Below are positions 35,527 through 44,829 of a stretch of 64,000 nucleotides of DNA, one piece after another; within the stretch, counting starts at the first letter, position 1, and the number at the start of each line of letters is the position of its first letter. Position numbers and translations under genes: made by a program. The notes under the pieces were generated by a model, which worked only from the letters and a program-made list of their open reading frames with translations, was not told where the DNA came from and did no database searches. This DNA comes from Conidiobolus incongruus B7586 (taxonomy: Eukaryota > Entomophthoromycota > Entomophthoromycetes > Entomophthorales > Conidiobolaceae), in contig JNEM01013031.1 in assembly GCA_000697335.1 (NCBI GenBank), forward strand, positions 1 through 64,000, in the 5' to 3' direction.

Positions 35527-36810
35527 ATGTCCGCTACTGTTGAAAAGGAGCCCATTCCCAGCCAAGAAGCTGTCCACGCTACCGGTATTGAGGTAGACGA
35601 TAATTCAAATCGCCACGGCTCTTACTTCGGTGCTTATTTCAATATCGTTTGTTTGATCGCTGGTGCGGGTGTACTCTCACTTCCCAAAACCCTCGCCGAA
35701 GGTGGCTGGATCTCTGTTCTTTTCTTGTTTTTGTCAGCCGCTATGAGTACCTATTCTGGAAAATTACTCATTGAATGCCACTACTACAAACCCGGCTACC
35801 GTCTCGTCAACTTCCCCGATGTTGGTGAAGCTGCTTTCGGCAAAACTGGCAAAATTATAGTCAGAGTGTTTTATTTTACATTAATGTTGGGTGTAGGCTG
35901 TATTTTCGTGATTTTAATGGGTAACTTCTTGGAATATCTACTTAAATTTGCTGTACCTTCAATGAATCGTAAACTTTGGTCACTTGTTGGTGGCGCTATC
36001 ATGTTGGTTCCCTTGGTCACTCTTAAAACCATGAAGGAAATTGCCATTCTCAGTGCTTTCGGTGTTTTTGCCACTTTCCTCGTCATCATTGTTGCTTCGG
36101 TCCTTGGGTTGATGGATTTGAGTAATCAAACAGTTGCTGCTGTGCATGATGTTGTGATCTGGAAAGGTCTTCCATCATCCCTTGCCACTATTTCTTTCTC
36201 ATTCGGTGGTAATGTCATCTATTCTCATGTTGAACGTGTTATGAAGCAGCCCAAGCGTTTCAACTCTGTGTTGACTATGGCTATGAGCAGTGTTTGTGGC
36301 GCTTACCTCATTATCGCTGTCATTGGCTATTACGTCTACGGTAAAGATGTCAGATCACCCATTTTAGAAAGTTTGCCCAATACTTGGCCCAATCTCATGT
36401 GCATGGCTGTCATGATCTTCCACTTGTTCGCCGCTGCTCCCCTCATTTTATGCTCCCTGAGTCTCGAAATTGAATCTATTCTCAAGATCTCACCCCAGTA
36501 CATGTCCAAATCCAAGGAAATCTTATCTAGATTCCTGTTACGTCTTGGTATCGGTGCTCTCGTCCTCATCATCGCCTACTTCATCCCTTACTTCGCCGAA
36601 GTCATGGATTTGGTCTCCGCTCTCACCAACTGTATGACAGTCTACTTCCTCCCAGTCATCTGCCACCTCAAGTTATTCGGCTGGAGACAGCGCAACTTCC
36701 TCACTCTCTTCTGGATCTTCATTGTGATGGCTTGTGGTGTCATCGGCTGTGTTATGGGTACTTGGAACGGTGTCGAAAACCTCATCAAAGCTTTCTCTGC
36801 TGACGCTTAA
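35527..36810 (+). CDS. Amino-acid transporter, AAAP/AVT family (single exon)
   Basis: A 427-residue integral membrane protein of the amino acid/auxin permease (SLC32/36/38-like) family, probably an amino acid:proton carrier of the vacuole or plasma membrane. After a hydrophilic N-terminus of about 32 residues comes the family signature GAGVLSLPKTLAEGGW (residues 46-61) in the first helix. About ten more hydrophobic segments follow, including YVYGKDVRSPILESLPN between helices and a conserved FAEVMDLVSALTNCMTV near the end, typical of AVT proteins. Codon use is clearly richer in C-ending codons than the relics nearby, consistent with an expressed gene. No intron is needed. Start chosen at the ATG that begins the soluble N-terminus (MSATVEKEPIPSQEA). 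Its exact substrate cannot be told from sequence. A four-exon paralogue lies at 44830-46388 on the other strand. Confidence 0.92.
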   Translation: MSATVEKEPIPSQEAVHATGIEVDDNSNRHGSYFGAYFNIVCLIAGAGVLSLPKTLAEGGWISVLFLFLSAAMSTYSGKLLIECHYYKPGYRLVNFPDVGEAAFGKTGKIIVRVFYFTLMLGVGCIFVILMGNFLEYLLKFAVPSMNRKLWSLVGGAIMLVPLVTLKTMKEIAILSAFGVFATFLVIIVASVLGLMDLSNQTVAAVHDVVIWKGLPSSLATISFSFGGNVIYSHVERVMKQPKRFNSVLTMAMSSVCGAYLIIAVIGYYVYGKDVRSPILESLPNTWPNLMCMAVMIFHLFAAAPLILCSLSLEIESILKISPQYMSKSKEILSRFLLRLGIGALVLIIAYFIPYFAEVMDLVSALTNCMTVYFLPVICHLKLFGWRQRNFLTLFWIFIVMACGVIGCVMGTWNGVENLIKAFSADA

Positions 36811-37380
36811 TTAACCATGTCATCATCAATAATGATGTACTATAACAATTGTATTTATAATTTATTAACTTAATAATAAAGTCTTCAAAATATTTAATCT
36901 CAATTTAAATGATATAATTTTCTTGACCTTTTAGTCTAACATGAATTTTTATTTTTAAATCAAAATTTTTATCTTTAATTGGTTATCTAAAGAATTTGTT
37001 TTATTCTTACGAATTTAAAATGGATTCTTTGGATTTTTTTTTATTTGGTGATTTTTGTCACATTACACTTAATAATTTTATTATTATTTGGTAATTATAG
37101 TATTGATAACTACGACATATTACTAATCATGTTAACTAGTGTACTTAGTAATATGTGTAAATTAAAGATTGAATTTTATTGATTTTGAATTTGCCAAAAT
37201 AAATAAATTAATAAATGTTAAATATTAACTTGATTTTGTACATTTTTATATTAATATCAATTTAAAAATTTATTTGATAAATTGATTTTGGATTTTAGAT
37301 TAACCAATATATAATCTAATAAAAGAATTTGATTTAATATTTAATAGTTAAATCTATTAAAAATCAACTTTTGATAAACA
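36811..37380. other. AT-rich spacer after the transporter gene
   Basis: Contains an AATAAA-like motif (AATAATAAAG near 36870), possibly the transporter polyadenylation signal. Nothing else is recognised. Confidence 0.4.
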
Positions 37381-37389
37381 GTAACGAAT

Positions 37390-37620
37390 AGGAATTTCTT
37401 ATAACCCTCACTCAAGGAATAGTAGCATCTCAAAGGCTTGCCTATCAATGACATACCCTGTATCTGCCCCTCTGTCTCGAGCTCCATCGCATGTGATAGG
37501 CTTGACTGCTCTGTGAAGATCGACTAACCTCCAAGTCACTTTTCTTTCAAGGTGGGAGCCCACACTTTGTATGCCTGTGTCCTCTGGTTCTTTCTCGTTT
37601 TAAGATGACCATCTCATAAC
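37390..37620. other. GC-rich island, protein-like on both strands
   Basis: About 230 bases of near-balanced composition in AT-rich DNA. The minus strand holds a ~65-codon open frame with RKVTWRLVDLHRAVKPITCD followed by GARDRGADTGYVIDRQAF; the plus strand holds fragments such as MTYPVSAPLSRAPSHVIGL. I do not recognise either. It may be a transposable-element fragment, a relic, or transferred DNA. Confidence 0.35.
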
Positions 37621-37864
37621 TGTAAGTTTTTCCTACATTTGTTTTATATGCTCCTTTAGCAAGAAATTAAGTGAATAGAGTCATGTCCCAGGAATTACTA
37701 CGGTTATCCATTTGGATGAACTAGAAATATACGATATGTTATATAACTATTACGTATACTTGGTATTTTCTAAATGACATGGAGGTTTTATTATGTCATT
37801 CCATAAGTTGTCTAATAAATCTTTTTCAAATAAAAACAGTAACAAATTACAATTAATAACACGT

Positions 37865-38180
37865 CTTGGGAATGCCGTGTCCAGAGCAGTTTAGATAAAA
37901 GAGAGAGATCTGGGGAACTCCAGGTAAGCGTTAGGGAGTTAGGGAGTTTATTGGTTTAAGTCAAATAGCTGGGAGGACCCAGATCGAGCCTCTTCTTGTT
38001 GAGGATAGCTCTAATCCCGGGTTTTATATAGAGTGAGTTGGGTAAAGTGGTTCATGAGATTCTCCAATGACTTGCAGCATCGGCCAGTTAAAGGATAGAG
38101 TGGGAGCAGATGGTATGCGAGGGAGAAATGACTAACATTAGATTGATGTAAGAAAACTTGGGTAGAACGGAGTCACCTGG
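37865..38180. mobile_element. GC-rich 316-bp insertion with CACGT flanks, LTR-like
   Basis: A sharply bounded GC-rich block with the 5-base direct repeat CACGT immediately outside each end (37860-37864 and 38181-38185), as expected of a target-site duplication. On the minus strand it contains CTCTATATAAAACCCGGG, a TATA-like core, followed by CCAATAAACTCCC, an AATAAA signal, the order found in long terminal repeats. The ends are not the usual TG/CA, so a solo LTR is plausible but unproven. No internal coding region is attached; it looks like a fossil. It ends about 50 bases upstream of the PPR-like gene start. A diverged relative lies at 19145-19480 and perhaps another at 31410-31770. Confidence 0.45.
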
Positions 38181-38232
38181 CACGTGATAATAAAAATAAG
38201 ATTATATATGATCATAAATAAATTAACATAAA

Positions 38233-39346
38233 ATGAATAGAATGTTAAGATCTAATACAATTCATTTTAACTCTTGGACAACTTTTAAAAGATATCTTCA
38301 TCAACCCACTTTGATCCAAGTTCCTAATGCTCAACCATCCTTAACCCTGTCAACCACTCATACTGACTTCACTAACTCCAAAACACTTTTACATGAGCGC
38401 ATAATTAAACTACTATTGTTTAATTCGCTGGATACTGCATTCGATCTTCTAGAAGCACACTCATTACATCTTAATCCTCGAATGGGCGCTCCAGCACTAT
38501 TACTAATAGGTCGATTTTGCCTCAAAACTCCGAGCAAAAAGCCTAGAAGTAAATTAAAACCCGAAGCCTATGACAGAATCCTAAAATTAATTGAGTATTC
38601 CAAAACCTTCAAATTGAACTGTCAGGCTAAACCTTACAAATATTTAATGAAAGCTTATCCAAAATTACCTCCAAATTTGAAGTCAGAAAGTCCACCTGCT
38701 AAAGATCTAGAAGATTTGGAGAGCTGCCACTATATCTTGAGGAGAATGGTTTCAAGTCGGCAGTATCGCAAAGCATCTCGCCTATTTCGCAAGTTGAGGA
38801 AAGGTAAATTGGGATTTGCTCCGAATGCCACTGAAATGGCTTCATTATATGCCAAAATGTCGAATCACGCCAACTCCCGTCATTTACCACTAGATCATTC
38901 TGCTACTCGCGAGATGTGGCGAGAAGGACCAAGCACTCATGTATCTAGAACAAATGAAATGAAAATACAAACTAATTCCCCTCAAGTACACTTATCAAGC
39001 ATTAATCCTCCACTTTATTGGCCACAACTCTCAAAATCCAGTTATACCCCAACTCAAACAAGAGTTTTTGGCCGAATACACAATCCTAACGATAAACTAC
39101 TTCATCCAACTAGTGAAATTACATCTGAGACACAAAGACTACAAAATTTTGAAGCAAACCCTCAACGAAATGTACCTTAATTACCCGTTCAATAATTACT
39201 TCTCTATAGTGAAAATCATATTAATTCTCTCGTTGGAGAATGGTATGAGAGTTGAAGCAAAATTTCTGTTTCAAGATGAGATTTACAAAGGGTTTATGAT
39301 CCCGGATTATTTGGGTCCTAAAGTGAATGAATTATTAGATATTTAA
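38233..39346 (+). pseudogene. Mitochondrial PPR-like protein gene, frame broken
   Basis: The front reads MNRMLRSNTIHFNSWTTFKR, an arginine/serine-rich presequence typical of mitochondrial import. It continues through helical repeat-like sequence (RRMVSSRQYRKASRLFRKLR, then GKLGFAPN) up to about 38870. The continuation then lies in another frame: ILLLARCGEKDQALMYLEQM, a close fit to a pentatricopeptide (PPR) repeat, followed after an in-frame TGA by KYKLIPLKYTYQALILHFIG and then a long helical stretch ending PDYLGPKVNELLDI. PPR proteins bind organellar RNA, so a role in mitochondrial RNA handling is likely for the intact form. One frame break near 38870-38905 and one stop disrupt it; no intron of fitting phase is seen. 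It could be a pseudogene or a locus with consensus errors. A GC-rich insertion sits about 50 bases upstream. Confidence 0.65.
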
Positions 39347-39432
39347 ATTTTTAACTAAAATAAAGTTCTATTTCAAAAATCGTGAATATTTCAAATAAAA
39401 TAAAAATAAATTTAAAAATAATAAAAAGAATC

Positions 39433-39437
39433 GAAAA
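39433..39437 (-). terminator. Pol III terminator of tRNA-Leu
   Basis: On the minus strand a T4 run follows the discriminator base directly, with a second T5 run about ten bases further on. Confidence 0.7.
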
Positions 39438-39521
39438 TGCTGACAGTGAGGTTCGAACTCACGCCCCGTTACCGGGAGGGGATCTTAAGTCACCCGCCTT
39501 GGACCACTCGGCCATATCAGC
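39438..39521 (-). tRNA. tRNA-Leu (anticodon UAA), intronless
   Basis: An 84-nt class II tRNA. The acceptor stem pairs GCTGATA with TGTCAGC (one G-T wobble), the discriminator base is A, the D-arm has the Leu-type TGGCCGAGTGGTC, and the T-arm reads GTGAG-TTCGAAC-CTCAC. The long variable arm contains CCCG-GTAA-CGGG. The anticodon loop CTTAAGA gives UAA at 39487-39485, which reads UUA codons, heavily used in this AT-rich genome. The anticodon stem has one T-C mismatch in its middle, which is unusual. A TTTT run follows directly as an RNA polymerase III terminator. Internal A and B boxes are the normal promoter. Confidence 0.93.
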
Positions 39522-39564
39522 ATGTTTAATGAATTTAATTAACATTGAAACAGCATTTAATTAG

Positions 39565-40026
39565 AATTTTCAATTGTTACATATACCCATTAATTTTCGC
39601 AACATCCATTTCTCTTTCCTTTTTGTCCTTTTATTCATTTTTATATTTTTATTCATTTATTATCAATTTCTGATATATTTATTATCCATAAATCCTTACA
39701 TAGTTCATTTTTTAATTCTTCCTTTTTTCCTTATCATATCCTCTTAAATATTTTTTTTATTTTAATTATATTAAATAATATTATATTTTCTTTTTCCAAT
39801 TTGTCTTAATAGATATGATTTATCCTGAATTGCAAGATAATTCATAAATCCCACAATTTGAATCAATTCAAATTTTATTTAAGTAATTTTATCAGTTTCT
39901 AATAGTTAATAATAATAATCAATAGATTCATTTTTTTAAGTTAATGTAAAAAAATATATTATGAAAATAATTCAAATTTAATCACCAATTTTTCCTTTGA
40001 ATATAGTCAATAACTCATATTCTAAA
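39565..40026. other. AT-rich spacer between tRNA-Leu and the mS33 gene
   Basis: Pyrimidine-rich on the plus strand (39590-39750). Probably contains the promoter of the mS33 gene; no specific element recognised. Confidence 0.4.
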
Positions 40027-40396
40027 ATGAGTCAAGTTGTTAATCCAGCTCGCAGACTAGCGCTCGACAAAATTATCAGTAATATTTTCAAGCTCAAAAT
40101 CCCCACTATTGAGCGCGACGGTTCCAAATACTTAAAACCATTAATCGGTCCCAAAATATTGAATTATTATCCTGAACGTTTCGATTTACCTAAAATTCGT
40201 CATGAATTGAGAGGGGTTGAAATGGATAAAATTACCGAGGAAGAAGGTTATAGAATTTGGATCGCTGACTCTAGAAGACGTAGAGGTAAAGGTGCTCCCA
40301 AAAAGTGTAAGTGAAATAATTCTCTATACCGTTATATTCTATATTAATATTATTTTTTTTATAGGCAAAGAAAAGAGAGCCTCAAGAAAGAAATAA
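40027..40396 (+). CDS. RSM27: Mitochondrial small-subunit ribosomal protein mS33 (2 exons)
   Basis: A 103-residue mitoribosomal protein of the MRPS33/Rsm27 family. Exon 1 is 40027-40306, a 58-nt intron (GTAAGT...TATAG) is 40307-40364, and exon 2 is 40365-40396; the split codon gives Cys and the tail KEKRASRKK. Family marks: GPKILNYYPERFDLPKIRH, the EEEGYRIWIADSRRRRGK segment and the very conserved RRGKGAPKK close to the end, as in yeast Rsm27 and human MRPS33. The protein is strongly basic, as expected for rRNA contact. The ATG at 40027 is chosen because MSQVVNPARRLA starts the family-like helix; the frame is open upstream but has no ATG there. It would be made in the cytosol and imported into mitochondria. 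Confidence 0.9.
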
Positions 40397-41026
40397 GTAT
40401 CAAGCTAATAAAATCGTACAATATCTATTTATATCAATTGTTTTATTTTAATACTCATATTTATAATTGATAATATAAATACTATATTATTATTAGATCT
40501 AATTCTATTTTGGTGCACTTTGTCCAGTTGAAATTACAGGTTAAAAGTTTAATAATAACCACAAATAATAATACAAGAATAGATTCTATATATCTATGTC
40601 ACATTATATAAATCTGAGATTCAGATAATGTCGAAATATCAATATATCAATATGTATATTAATATTTGATCGAAATATGCAACAATATTAACTTAATTTT
40701 ATTGATCTTTCTTCATTACTGATAAAATCGATTTAGATATTAAACTATAGGTAACGAATATTTAATGTACCTTTTGATGTATTTGTTCAAATTTTTTAGA
40801 AAATATTAATTATAATTTAATATTAAAAATCAAAAATTTAAATTCGATAAATTTCTATCTCCTTATACTATTCAAAAACCTAATATAAATTATGATTTCA
40901 GTAATCATCACTTAAAATTAATTTCCCACAATGACAATTCAATATTTAAAATAATAATGTCATCAATAATTAAAATATTATATTAATTAATTTGTTAATT
41001 AAATCAATAAATAGTATTAATAAAAG
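40397..41026. other. AT-rich spacer between mS33 and V-ATPase D genes
   Basis: No gene recognised. Should contain the mS33 3' end and the promoter of the V-ATPase gene. Confidence 0.45.
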
Positions 41027-42096
41027 ATGTCAGGAAATAGTAACAGAATTGCCATTTTTCCAACTCGAATGTAATAGTCATCAATTATTTAAGTTTGTAA
41101 TTATTCAATTAAGTTGGGTTATTTAGGGCTTTAACAAGTATGAAACTGAAGTTAAAGGGAGCTCAAACTGGTCACAGTTTGTTAAAGCGTAAGAGTGAAG
41201 CTTTAACTAAGCGTTTTAGAGAGATTGTGGGTAAAATTGGTGAAGTAATAATATCAATTTTTTTTTCATCTGAATTTGCTGATTTTAATATAAATGAAAT
41301 ATTAGGCTAAATTGAAGATGGGTAAAATTATGCAAAATGCTTCATTTTCTTTGGCTGAAGTTACTTATACTACCGGTGATATTAGGTAAATTCACCTATG
41401 TAATTTTGTTTAAATTATTAATTATTTTTTCAATTCAGTTACAAAGTTAGAGAGAGTGTTAAAACTGCTCAATTGAGAGTTCGTACCAAGTTAGATAACG
41501 TTTCGGGTGTTATGTTACCCAAATTCGAATCTTATTCGGAGGGATCTAACGGTATGCTTTAGTTTTATTTTTTTAAATTTATTCATCACTGACAATTTGT
41601 TAGCTTTCGAATTGACTGGTTTAGGTCGAGGTGGTCAACAAGTTCAACGCTGTAAACAAACTTACACTAGTGCTGTCGAAGCTTTAATTGAATTGGCTTC
41701 ACTTCAAGTAATTTTTCATTCCTTTATTTCAAATTCAAAAATTATTAAATAAAAAATTATTCCAATTATAGACTGCATTCGTTACCCTCGACGAAGTCAT
41801 CAAATTAACTAATCGTAGAGTTAACGCTATCGAACACGTCATTATACCCAGAAAATACCATCAACTATATTATTTCTGAATTAGATGAAGCAGATCGTGA
41901 AGAATTCTTCAGACTTAAGAAAGTGCAAGGCAAGAAGAAGAGAGATAAGGAAAGAGATATGGAAATTCTTGATGCCAAATTGAAGGCTCAACAAGAATTA
42001 ATCGATCAAGGTCATATCCCAGCAGACGCTGCCGCCCTCCCTGGTGAAACTGCTAATATTTTGAACCAGGACCAGGATGAAGATATTATCTTTTAA
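41027..42096 (+). CDS. VMA8: V-type H+-ATPase subunit D (6 exons), with one frame break
   Basis: Subunit D forms the central rotor stalk of the V1 sector and couples ATP hydrolysis to proton pumping into vacuoles. Exons: 41027-41070, 41127-41244, 41306-41385, 41439-41551, 41604-41707 and 41772 onward; the five introns are 52-64 nt and GT-AG, and all phases fit. The joined protein reads MSGNSNRIAIFPTRMALTSM, KGAQTGHSLLKRKSEALTKR, ASFSLAEVTYTTGDISYKVR, GLGRGGQQVQRCKQTYTSAV and NRRVNAIEHVIIPR, all highly conserved. At 41851-41856 the frame breaks: where the family has PR-T-E-N-T, about five bases appear to be missing. The original frame stops at 41879 (188 residues), while the expected C-terminus continues in another frame (SELDEADREEFFRLKK to GETANILNQDQDEDIIF) to 42096. 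Because loss of this subunit is normally very harmful, a consensus error is likely. Confidence 0.88.
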
Positions 42097-43068
42097 ATTT
42101 TTTATCAGGAGCGCTAAATTTCTTGTTAGTTCACTTTGAATATTTTTAATAATACCACTATTAACATTTTAAAATGTTATAATTATTGATCAAGATAATA
42201 TTTATGAGTCTATTTTCATTGTTACCTTTTCAAACTATAGTTATTGATATTTAGCTTAATATCCAATAATAATAATCATTATTTATACACATATAATTAT
42301 TACTAATATAGGTTTTTTATTTGTTAATTATATTAATTATTGATTTGTATAATTTTTGGTTCTGCAGGTGAATCAATTTACAATTAGTAATTTATCAATG
42401 TAATTGATAAATTTCAAAATTTTAGTTCAATATTTTCCAATATATTCATTCTCATATTACTTTTTCATCAAAATAACCACTATTATTTAATTAATTACAT
42501 AAACATATTAATTAAAGTTAATTACCATGGTTTTAAGTTCAAAAATATATATAAATAAAGTTGATTCAATATGAATTGAATTAAATTGTATTGTATAATA
42601 TATTATATCATTTTGATAAACTCAAAATTAATTTTAATTCGAGTAATTTAAACAAAGGTGTTACCGTTTATTAGTAAATTTTTGAATTCAATTAAATACA
42701 ATTTAGAGTTAGAAAATCAATTATAGTTATAGTTGAACGAATACATAATATGTATAGTTAAAGATTTGAATTTTGATAACAACACAGTAACATCAATGAT
42801 TATATATAATATATTAAATCTAGAAAATGAAAAAAATCAACACTATATGATAATTTGGCTGCATTGAAAAAAGATAGAACCATATTTAAAGTAACTTATA
42901 TTAGAAAATATCAAAGAGTATATATATAAAGAATTCAAAGAAGTAGGATTTAATAAATGTCAAAGAAAAACAATGTAAAACTGATAAATGGAATAATCTA
43001 TGAATAATGTGTGGTTATTTCAATCAATTTTTCAGTTTAATAGGATTAGTGTTAGATACATGACAAAT
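42097..43068. other. AT-rich spacer
   Basis: No gene or element recognised between the convergent V-ATPase D and GST-like genes. Confidence 0.5.
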
Positions 43069-43718
43069 TTAAAGCTTAGCTTTAATAACTTTATCAGCCC
43101 ACTTGTAAGCTGACATCAGACGGTCATTGCCCCAGAATAACTCACCGTCAGGGCAGATGAAAGTAGGAGCTCCAAAAAGTTCTTTGGTAATAGCTTCATC
43201 GGTGTTAGCCTTGAGGATATCTTTATATTTTTGAGAGTTAGCTTCCTGAACAATTTTGTCAGTATCAACATCAGATAAAATTGTTTTCAAAATTTTGCTC
43301 AAGTTTTCAGGCTTGGATACATCAACATCTTGAGTGAAAGCAGCTTCGTAAACTTTTTCTGTAAATCTAAGAGCTAAGCTCACTTCAGGTTCGGTATTAC
43401 GGATTCGTTCACGTCTAGATAAATAATAATGCGGTGAGCTAATACCGAATGAATGGGGAAGTGACTGGTCTGAAGTTTATCGTAGCCCAATTCCTTGGCC
43501 TGACGCTCGACATCACGCCACATATATTTTCCTTTGATGGGATTGACAATTGTTGGAGCTTGAACTCCCCGAGACTTGAACACTGCCCCAAGTACGATAG
43601 GCTTAAGCTCGAATTTGAGTTGGAAGCTCCTATCTCTGATCCTTCTAACAATTCTAAAGACCGCTAATGCGGAGTAAAAGCTACTAATATCAAAATAAAG
43701 TTTAATAGATTTATTCAA
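43069..43718 (-). CDS. Kappa-class glutathione S-transferase / DsbA-like protein, frame broken
   Basis: The front (43718 downward) reads MNKSIKLYFDISSFYSALAV, the thioredoxin-fold start of the kappa GST / 2-hydroxychromene-2-carboxylate isomerase family with the serine-type active site (SSFYS) in place of CxxC. It continues through KGKYMWRDVERQAKELGYDK and HFPIHSVLAHR. The back half, in another frame, has LALRFTEKVYEAAFTQDVDV and the diagnostic LFGAPTFICPDGELFWGNDR. Together they would make a protein of about 215-225 residues, normal for the family. The frames change around 43410-43440 in an ATTATTATTTAT stretch. I tried GT-AG introns there and none has the right phase. Read simply, this is a one- or two-base frameshift, real or a consensus error. 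Family members use glutathione in peroxisomes, mitochondria or cytosol; the location here is unknown. Confidence 0.75.
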
Positions 43719-44829
43719 GTTGTTTTTATTAAAGACATCAAGCGTTTAAATAATCATCAATTGTGGATTAACGAGTCACATTGATTATGGATTAAAGTAA
43801 TGGGTAAATTGGGTTTAATATATTACTCAGTGAGATAATTTTTATTGTTTTATTAACTAAATTGAGCTTGATAGCTTAAATATTTAGAGAAATGTATTAC
43901 AGTTTTTAATGCTATATTTCCCATATTATCATTGCTTACTCCAAATTACAGATGACTCTTTATTATCCAAAATGCCCGACCATCAGATCATTTCATTGTT
44001 AATCGCTTGTAAAGATTATGGTGAGAAACTTTGAAACAAGTGATCACTGAATTTCAATTGGGTCAATATTTTTGAATTTGAAATCACCCATTAAAAATAT
44101 CTTAATATCTAAAAATATAGTTATGCTTGATGGAATAATGATAAATATGTTTAATTTTGCAAAATTGTTGATTGTATCTTATCCGCCAAGTCGTTACTGA
44201 TATATATATATATATAGCTTATTGGTTGATATATTTATTCTGAGTTGAAGAGTACAAAATATGATAGTTTTAATAATTTCAGTGTAGGATATTTTCAAAA
44301 GTTTTTCAAATTATTGGAAATAATTACTTTAAATCCAGAGACGTGTGATGATTTTATCACATGGTATGTTTGTAGTGATATTATCCAAATATTTTTTTAT
44401 CTAAATATAATATAAATTTGTTATTAAATTTTGATATTGAAAAATATATAATTCTTATAATTGCTTATATTTTTCAATAAAAACTTAACAGTCATAAATT
44501 ATTATAGTATTTATATAGTTAGATAGTTTTGATGGCGTATATATAATGGTTGAATCAAATATAATCTCTATACCAAATAGGCTATGTATAATGAATATAA
44601 TAATATCATTTCAAATGAAGTAAAGATTGAATCAAAATATAAATTAAAATAAATCTGGTAAAATCATTTATTATGATAGTAATTAAATTTATTATTTATT
44701 CATATAGTCTTTTGAAACATATTAAATATTAATGGAATTACAATTAAACATATAATTGAGTATAAAAGTAAAAGAATTTTTATTAATATTTGATATTTAA
44801 AAGCATTAAAATGAATATTTTATATAATA
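43719..44829. other. AT-rich spacer
   Basis: No gene or RNA recognised. A TA run lies near 44200. Confidence 0.5.

Noticed and set aside
35307-35543. Open frame overlapping the transporter start
   Set aside because: Overlaps the promoter and start of a well-supported gene in another frame; no homology.
43415-43445. A 31-base GT...AG segment as an ultra-short intron in the GST-like gene
   Set aside because: Removing it leaves the downstream half in the wrong frame (needs a length of 2 modulo 3), and all phased introns here are 47-64 nt.
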